Source of the DNA: Lingula anatina
Lineage: Eukaryota > Brachiopoda > Lingulata > Lingulida > Lingulidae
DNA length: 28,749 bases
Assembly (NCBI RefSeq): GCF_001039355.2
Contig: NW_019773637.1
Location: forward strand, 562,116-590,864
Direction of reading: 5' to 3'
Every line of letters starts with the position of its first letter. Positions within the stretch are counted from its first letter, which is position 1. This document shows, piece by piece, positions 22,507 to 28,749 of the stretch. The notes below the pieces were generated by a model that saw nothing but the letters and a program-made list of their open reading frames with translations, was not told the DNA's origin and made no database searches. A program made the translations under genes and the position numbers.

Positions 22507-23373
22507 CTCCCCCTTTCTTCCCTTGGCAAATTAGTAGAAAAAGGGCATTTAATTCACTGAGAACATGTACAGTATGATCCATCCTGTAGTCTACTTAGGT
22601 ACAAGTACAAATACCTGTACATACATGTTTAATTCATACTAGTACATATATATATACACTGTGTATGCTAGCTACTGTCGTAATGAATGAAACAATACTA
22701 CTGCTAGTACATGCACTAGTATATATATATATATATATAGTAGTGATAGTATAAATGAACATCTTAATTAAATAACATATACCTGTAATCACTAGTAATA
22801 TAATGATAACATAATATTACAGATTGAAGATCAGGCCCTTAAGATTTGGCCCTCTAGCTATAGTTCAGTTTACATGTACACATAGATGCATGTGCATGCA
22901 GTGATCACATATATGTAAAATATCGTAGACTACCTGTACAATCAAATCTTGCCTCGTAACCTGTATAGAGGCCTTGTATTTACCTGAGCCGAAAGCATGC
23001 AGTTGGTTTACTTTGCGTTAATATGCAGTACGTCATTGACCTTGGCCTACTTACCTGTATTTATATCATTGCTACATATGATACTGGTGGCCGCATTACA
23101 TGCTTCACTTTTTGAAGGGAGGAAAGCTCTTCATTTCGAGTGGGGAAAGTTCCCTAATACGGATTTGCCTGGAGTACGGCAATTTTCCCGTATTTTATTT
23201 TTCAGGAGATAATTTCGGAGGGTGCACATGGCCATCTACATGTATGAAGGCCCACTTTTTCTGATTGCAGATTTGAGAAAAATGCGACAACCGTTGATTT
23301 GGAAGTAAAATGGAAATTATTTTATTTCTATCTGTTGTGTACAGTAAACCGGCGGCAAATACTCATGTAGCTG

Positions 23374-23375
<2 letters not shown>

Positions 23376-23438
<63 letters not shown>
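23376..23438. repeat. (TA)n microsatellite, about 63 bp
   Basis: The longest TA tract in the window. It directly abuts the left end of the hAT-like element at 23439, so the element seems to have inserted into TA-rich DNA. Confidence 0.95.
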
Positions 23439-23441
<3 letters not shown>

Positions 23442-23593
23442 TGTTTGCCTCTTAGGAAATAAGTTGCTGGACCGAAAGCTCAGCCATCTTGAAAATTAGC
23501 TGGCTAGAATGCCTGCCGGGTGGGAAAACTTCTCTGCCCGTTCTGAAAGTTGTCTGCCCCGGGCAGACGGTCCAGCCTTAATTTCTAACACTG
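23439..23593. mobile_element. hAT-like MITE or foldback element, 155 bp
   Basis: The ends are CAGTGTT (23439-23445) and AACACTG (23587-23593). Subterminal gctggaccg (23465-23473) and cggtccagc (near 23568-23576) are also inverted, as is a gggcagac hairpin just inside the right arm. The 8-bp flanks tatatata and tgtgtata agree at 6 of 8 positions, compatible with an 8-bp hAT target duplication in TA-rich DNA. It has no ORF of its own and lies about 260 bp upstream of the SMG7 start. Confidence 0.6.
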
Positions 23594-23795
23594 TGTGTAT
23601 AGTGAAAATTTGAATCTCACATAAAGAACTATTATCCTTTAGATAAAAAAATAACCTATCAAATATGCACAAGCACGGCAATGTCCACCATTTTTTTTTC
23701 TTTCTCTGCTGGTTTTATTTATACAGAGTTATAGTTTCGCTTTCAATTTTACACGCATGGGTAGGATAGAAGATAGAAATCCTGTTATGAAAAAA

Positions 23796-23820
23796 TGACC
23801 TTGACCTTAGACGGAAGTGA
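23796..23820 (+). promoter_or_regulatory. SMG7: ERR/nuclear-receptor and ETS sites of the SMG7 promoter
   Basis: TGACCTTGACCTT at 23796-23808 reads on the other strand as two overlapping AGGTCA half sites including TCAAGGTCA, the monomeric ERR consensus. ACGGAAGTG at 23811-23819 is an ETS core. Both lie within 61 bp of the SMG7 ATG, with no TATA box nearby, a layout typical of housekeeping promoters. Binding is inferred from motifs only. Confidence 0.5.
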
Positions 23821-23831
23821 AAGAGATAAAA

Positions 23832-23846
23832 ATGGCTGCGTCCTGA
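23832..23846 (+). promoter_or_regulatory. SMG7: Four-codon upstream ORF before SMG7
   Basis: ATG GCT GCG TCC TGA ends 10 nt before the SMG7 start. Its context (aaaatgg, A at -3 and G at +4) is better than that of the main ATG (agaatga). The same bases resemble the YY1-type start-site motif aaaatggc, so transcription may instead begin here and exclude the uORF from the mRNA. Confidence 0.55.
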
Positions 23847-23856
23847 AATTAACAGA

Positions 23857-24934
23857 ATGAGCTCAGCTGCTCAAGTTTTGAAGTAAGTTAACCATTCAGC
23901 TGTTTTTGATTAGTGCGCCTATGGAAATAAATGTAACGTTTAACCAAGAATAGATTAGGTAATTTCTAAAGCCCTGAGCCTAATGTAGAATAAAGGTTAG
24001 GGAGATATGTAACAAAATGTGGACTCGGGAGTCGGGTCGGAGTACATGTACTTTCTGTCCCGAGTACCCTTCCCATAGCCGAGCTTCAGTTTCTTGATAA
24101 GAATATGAAGCTAATGGCTAGAGCTTGTTATGTCTTTAACTGTGAATTTTTAAAAATATGCTCTGCACTGCCAAATAAGACCGGAGATTTATAAATCATG
24201 TTAGATCCGAGCACGAAATCCATGCGTTTACACTCCCTTTGGCTACATACCCTGTATTAATGAATGAAAGCATAGACTGAAAAATGTATGAAGTGAAGAC
24301 CAGTTTGCGCATTCACCACGTTGCGGGTGCTCTCAAATTTTTATCATGCCTCTCATCTCCATAACTTGCACATTGCTCTAAAGCAAAACAGTTTTCCCTT
24401 CAACTGAGCTGTGAGTAAGGTAATAAACCATGGATGCATGCTTACCTGTTTGGCCGTTTTACAGTTAAGTGCTTGCATACATAAATTAAAAGAAACTAAA
24501 AGGATATCACCAGTGCAAAATATGTACCAAGTGGTTTTCCTGTCATATATGTATATGTAGTCTGGTGCCAAACATGCATACTAGGACACGTATTTATTCA
24601 ATATCATCTTGTTCTCCAGTCCTACTGATATCGCATTGACTCAAATTGTGCACTGCAGCACAGTCCTCTGTCTTCCTTTATGGTTCATCTCTATGGATTC
24701 TTCTTGTAAACTAGAAAGCAATCTGTCAGTATGGTTTTCTATTTTTTTATTGTGCCAATGGGGGTTGGGAATAGGGAATTTTTTGTAATGTATGGCATAG
24801 TACAATAGTTTTTAGTTCATGTTCTTTTGTTTTATTTTGTTTTATAGGCAAGCTGAGGCCCTGAAGGCAAGCATAGGAGGTAAGTATCATCAAAAAAAAA
24901 CATTTTGTGTGTGCATCTAGTAAATAAGAAGACC

Positions 24935-24968
<34 letters not shown>

Positions 24969-27900
24969 GATTTTTATCTTGGAAGTGATGCATAATGAAG
25001 ATAATGACGAGTGGGAGTTTTCAAATGTTTATTCACTGACTTATTTTTCATACAAATTCACAATTTAAACTATATTTCTTTGATCATGCATTCACTTGTT
25101 TTTATTCCATTGTATTTTGCATGATAAGCAGCAATTTTCCATTTCCATGTTGCATTCTGTCATTCAATATTTCCTTATTAGGTAATTTCTAAGTGACTTG
25201 TTATAATGAAGAAAATCTTAATATTATTTGGGTTACTGATACATGGATCATTTCCAAAACTCTGTAAGCATGTGTTATGCACGTGGTAAAACCTAACAAT
25301 TCCATTGTGAAATTCACCAATCAAACCAAATGAGACGTGAATTTGACGTTCCATCTTTTCTTAGTGCTAAAACAATTTCTACACTTGTTAATCAAACTTG
25401 CACCTAATAACACCCTATTCTTTTAATTATTTTATTCCTCTTTAGTTATTACTTGCAATTAGTGAAGATGCTCATGTAGGCTCTGAACTTTACAACAAAA
25501 ATGTAGAAACATATGATTGCTTGGTTAACTTTATAATAATACTTTTGTGTCTCTTCAGATTCCTCCAGTAATAGCCATGAGACATGGGTTGCTAGGCAAC
25601 ACCTCCAAGATTTATATCAAAAGTTGCTAGTGATTGACCTTGAGTACTCCCTGGACAAGAAAGTGGAGCAGGACTTGTAAGTCTTTGGTTAAGATAAAAT
25701 TTTACAAGGCTCACACTAGAATTTGTATTTTTTTTTTATGTTAGCCAATTATATCTTCAAAATAATTTGGTTAAAATTCTTTTGCCTGTAATTGTCTGTG
25801 GCCTACGTATTTTCTTTTTGATATTGTGGAAATCAGTTGTTTTTAGGTGGGAGAAGAAAATGCTTAATATAGCTGTAAGATCTTATAAGAAATAAAATGT
25901 TATCAATGCCATCATCATTATAGGAGGCAAAGAGTGGGTTCCTTTAAAACTTGACAGTTTTCTTGTTTTAAGCTGACTTTCATAAGTCGACACTATAGCC
26001 TCTTAAGTGGGCCACTTAATTGTGTTATGTACAGCACTTCATATATGTTGTTAAGAGAATGTTCTGCTATTTCAGGTGGAATTATGCTTTCAAGAACCAA
26101 ATCAATGGTCTCCAGGTCCAGACCAAAGATAAACAGGTAATTTTATTCAATAAGCATTAATGAGATGCCCTCAATATCTGGGTCCCAAGTCACAATAAAA
26201 ATGCTTATTCAGCATGCCTCGAAAACTTAAAAGTGTTTGATTATCGATTCCTTTTGTCTTAAAATTCAGTTGTGTTGTGACTTTGATTAGATGGAGAGAA
26301 CTGAGGTCAATTCAAGGTGAAGACCAAAATAATCAATTAATGAGTTGCAATTTATTTATTTCAATAGCAAAGGCATTGATGATATCATTGAATTTAGAAA
26401 AATGCACAAAAAATCAGACTTACATGAATAAAGGGGGCATTCTGCAAGTTATGTACCACATTGTCTTCTGTTTGAGCATAAATCCTGAAATTTTATTTGT
26501 TCTTGATATTCCAGAACCCCAACAGGGCAGAGATCCAGGCCAGTCTGAACCTATTCCTGGAGACTGCCAGTGGATTCTATTTACAGGTAAGAGCCCACAT
26601 CATATTTATATTTATATTCAGGTCTCTAATACAGGTCATACATTATCTGTGAAAAGTACATCGATTTCTTTTTAGTATGGTGTAGACAGATAGATTGGAA
26701 GCCTTATCACAGCTCTAAATCATCAAATTTCCAAATGTGTGAGTGAAATTGTGTTTCCTTAAGTTTGTTAAAAAGTGTCAGCTGATTTAACATTTGTAGG
26801 CGTGTCTTTGTAGTCTGTGCTATTGCTTCATTATGAGATTGTATGTTTGTAAGTGTTGAAGGTGAAAATTCAGAATTTTGGTTTCAGCTCATGCAGGAAC
26901 TAAGCAGTGCTTTTAAATTAGATTTGCCATTTCGAAGAAAAACTAGTCACTTTGGTGCATTAAAAGGTAAGTGTGATATATTTCCATGTAAATATTCCCA
27001 CAAATTTGAATGCATACAGATGTTATATCATATTTTCTTGTCTTTGACTTACACATGTAGTACATTATAATTTTAGTTATGATAAAGTTTGTCTTAAGTA
27101 TGTAAAAATCAGTAGTTTAGTTAAAAACCAATCTGTTTGTGAAAGTTTTTTTTTGTTATATGGTATAGCTTTTAATGTTATTTTGGGAGCTATTCAAGAT
27201 CTTTGTACAGTAATGAATTGGTTGAAGTGTTAAAAGGAAAGTATTATGATTGGTATGTTAATTTGTTTCAGAATGTTATCCCTATTATGGTAAAATCAAG
27301 TCTCCTAAGAAAGCTTCCTGTCTGTACATCTGTCAGCACATACTGGTGCATCTTGGAGATATAGGCAAGTTCTAAACTTAGACATGCAGTGTTAAAATGT
27401 TTTCATTGCAGGTTTTATTTTTTATTCATTTATATATTTATCAAACCATAATCCCATCTTGTACTTTTTGAATGTGAATGAATTATTATGAATTGATGTA
27501 TTTGACCCTAATCATTGAAACCTTCATTTCAAAACGGATATTAGTACATGATAGTGATCATCTCATCTGTCCAGTGCAAGAAAGGTGACATACATCATTA
27601 TTACTACTAACAAAACATTGAAAGAGGGTATAATGTTCACTTCTCTTTGTAGCTCGTTACCTACAGCAGATAGAGCAAGCACAGACGTACTACAGACATG
27701 CTGCATTCCTGGTTCCTTCCAATGGTCAGTGACTCTCACTCTTTTCTTTATGACTTATAAAACAATCAGCTTGCAGTCTCTTCTTTAGAAATCATTAAAT
27801 TATGAGCTTGCAGCTCAAAAGTATGAATCCCCACTTATTTATATAATAGTAAAGTGGTGTTCTAAAATTGTCAACCAACGGTTCAGGATGCATCATATTA

Positions 27901-28709
27901 AAGATGTGCTCACCATATTTGAAAATGGCCCAAAGTCCAATGTTTTTTTGTCTGTATATGTTGCAAAGCTGAGACAACTTTCCCAGTTCTGGCTTAACAT
28001 TTATAACACCCCTTAAATAAAAGTACCTCATTTTGATTTTTCTTTCAGAAATGTTCAGAAAGACATGGTGGTCTAAATGACTGGCCAGTCATATTTTTCC
28101 AAGGAAAATTAGATTTGGAGGGAAATTACTGAAAAGGATACCTTAAAACCCCATTGTAAGCTTGGTATAAATAATACATCTTTCTGATTCTACCAAATAT
28201 TTAGTTCTCTCATCTGTTCTTCAATATTTGCAATCCAGGTCAACCTTACAACCAGTTGGCCATACTTGAAGCAGCCAAAGGAAACAAACTGTGCACTGTC
28301 TTCTACTACATCCGCAGTATAGCAGTCAAGCACCCATTCCCTGTGGCCACCACTAACCTGGAGAAGTTCTACAGTAAACTCATCAAGGACTCGTAAGTAA
28401 AGAATGGGGACTACCTTGAGCTTGTTACTCAGTAGCAGATCCTTTGTTTTCATTTTGATTTTGCTGTATACCATCAGTGTAATGGAGATTATATAATTTA
28501 ATATTTCAATTTATTATTTGAAATTTATTAATATATGTTCTCAAGAGAAGAGAAGAGTCTTACAGACAGTGCCATTTGGAATGATGTATACAATAACTTA
28601 AAGTTTGTTATGTCTTATCTTTACAGTGTTGAATACAGGGGCAAACTTTCCATGTGTGAATTTGTGAGCACATTTCTCCAGTTTCATGCTTTTGTCCATT
28701 TGTGTACAG
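23857..28709 (+). CDS. SMG7: SMG7 nonsense-mediated decay factor, N-terminal part (runs off the right edge)
   Basis: Ten coding exons: 23857-23882, 24848-24879, 25559-25676, 26076-26136, 26515-26586, 26888-26966, 27272-27364, 27653-27724, 28239-28392 and 28627-28709. All phases match and the 790 nt encode 263 residues. SMG7 binds phosphorylated UPF1 through an N-terminal 14-3-3-like domain and recruits mRNA decay in the cytoplasm. The sequence aligns from its first residues with human SMG7 (QAEALKA, LEYSLDKKVEQDLWN, YICQHILVHLGDIARY, VPSNGQPYNQLAIL). K65 in AFKNQ and R162 in GDIAR match the human phosphoserine-binding K66 and R163 (from memory). The TPR-like motif YYRHAA follows. The start is set by alignment with the human N-terminus. 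One intron, after 27364, uses a GC donor. The C-terminal half, with the decay-recruiting region, lies beyond the window. Confidence 0.96.
24938..24965. repeat. SMG7: (GA)n microsatellite
   Basis: About 14 GA units in SMG7 intron 2, about 60 bp after the donor at 24880. Confidence 0.9.
27365..27366 (+). other. SMG7: Non-canonical GC splice donor of SMG7
   Basis: The exon ending at 27364 (atag) is followed by gcaagt. The alanine of GDIARY is completed by ct after the acceptor ctttgtag (ending 27652), so the conserved protein fixes the join here and no GT fits. The rest of the donor (ag|gcaagt) is a close match, as GC-AG introns require. Confidence 0.9.
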
Positions 28710-28749
28710 GTAAGCAGCATGACAGTGGCATGCCATAGATAATTGATAT

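Larger units (their letters stand above)
22507..23856. promoter_or_regulatory. Head-to-head intergenic region of the amidohydrolase and SMG7
   Basis: It separates two divergent start codons by 1.35 kb. On the minus side an acceptor (gccaag|g, exon from 22521) and two strong donors (CAG|GTAAAT with exon end at 22984, CAG|GTAAGT with exon end at 23055) suggest untranslated 5' exons for the amidohydrolase, so its start may lie beyond 23055. On the plus side the last 70 bp before SMG7 hold promoter motifs listed separately. It also contains (TA)n tracts at 22720-22738 and 23376-23438 and a MITE at 23439-23593. The untranslated exons are low-confidence. Confidence 0.45.

Noticed and set aside
26277-26675. 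A 132-codon + strand ORF over SMG7 exon 5
   Set aside because: It is mostly intron and reads the exon out of frame. The real exon is 26515-26586 (NPNRAEIQASLNLFLE).

Overview
The window is nuclear DNA of an invertebrate animal. Genes are split by GT-AG introns, the non-coding DNA is AT-rich and full of microsatellites, and three proteins are recognisable metazoan orthologues or families. The style of the repeats, plus a secreted protein joining chitin-binding, thrombospondin and WxxW domains, makes me lean towards a mollusc or another lophotrochozoan. An invertebrate deuterostome is not excluded; this is inference.

Layout from left to right: (1) 1-3330 holds the last two coding exons and 3' UTR of PPP6C (protein phosphatase 6 catalytic subunit, +), whose upstream intron carries an inverted-repeat element. 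(2) 5243-8994 is a compact TATA-box gene (+) in five exons for a 267-residue secreted protein: signal peptide, peritrophin-A-like chitin-binding domain, TSP1 repeat, WxxW domain. (3) 8995-14500 is a long gene-poor stretch. (4) 14508-15632 is an intronless rhodopsin-class GPCR (+), 374 residues, with NQY in place of DRY. (5) 17216-22506 is an eight-exon amidohydrolase (TIM-barrel lactonase-like, -) that I reassembled completely to 287 codons with matching splice phases. Its introns hold a TTAA-flanked MITE with a central perfect palindrome, a poly(A) retroposon with target-site duplication, and a diverged repeat pair. (6) 23857-28709 is the first ten coding exons of SMG7 (+), a nonsense-mediated decay factor, running off the right edge. 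It lies head-to-head with the amidohydrolase; the 1.35-kb gap holds a hAT-like MITE, a long TA microsatellite and a compact promoter with an ERR-type site, an ETS site and a tiny upstream ORF.

The five genes are ordinary neighbours with no obvious shared pathway. The points most worth a second look are the SMG7 upstream ORF in an NMD-factor gene, the GC-AG intron in SMG7, the chimeric secreted protein with its degenerate WxxW signature and a decoy splice acceptor, the GPCR with a broken DRY motif, and several mobile elements that can be delimited by eye. I found no CRISPR, tRNA, rRNA or operon-like system.
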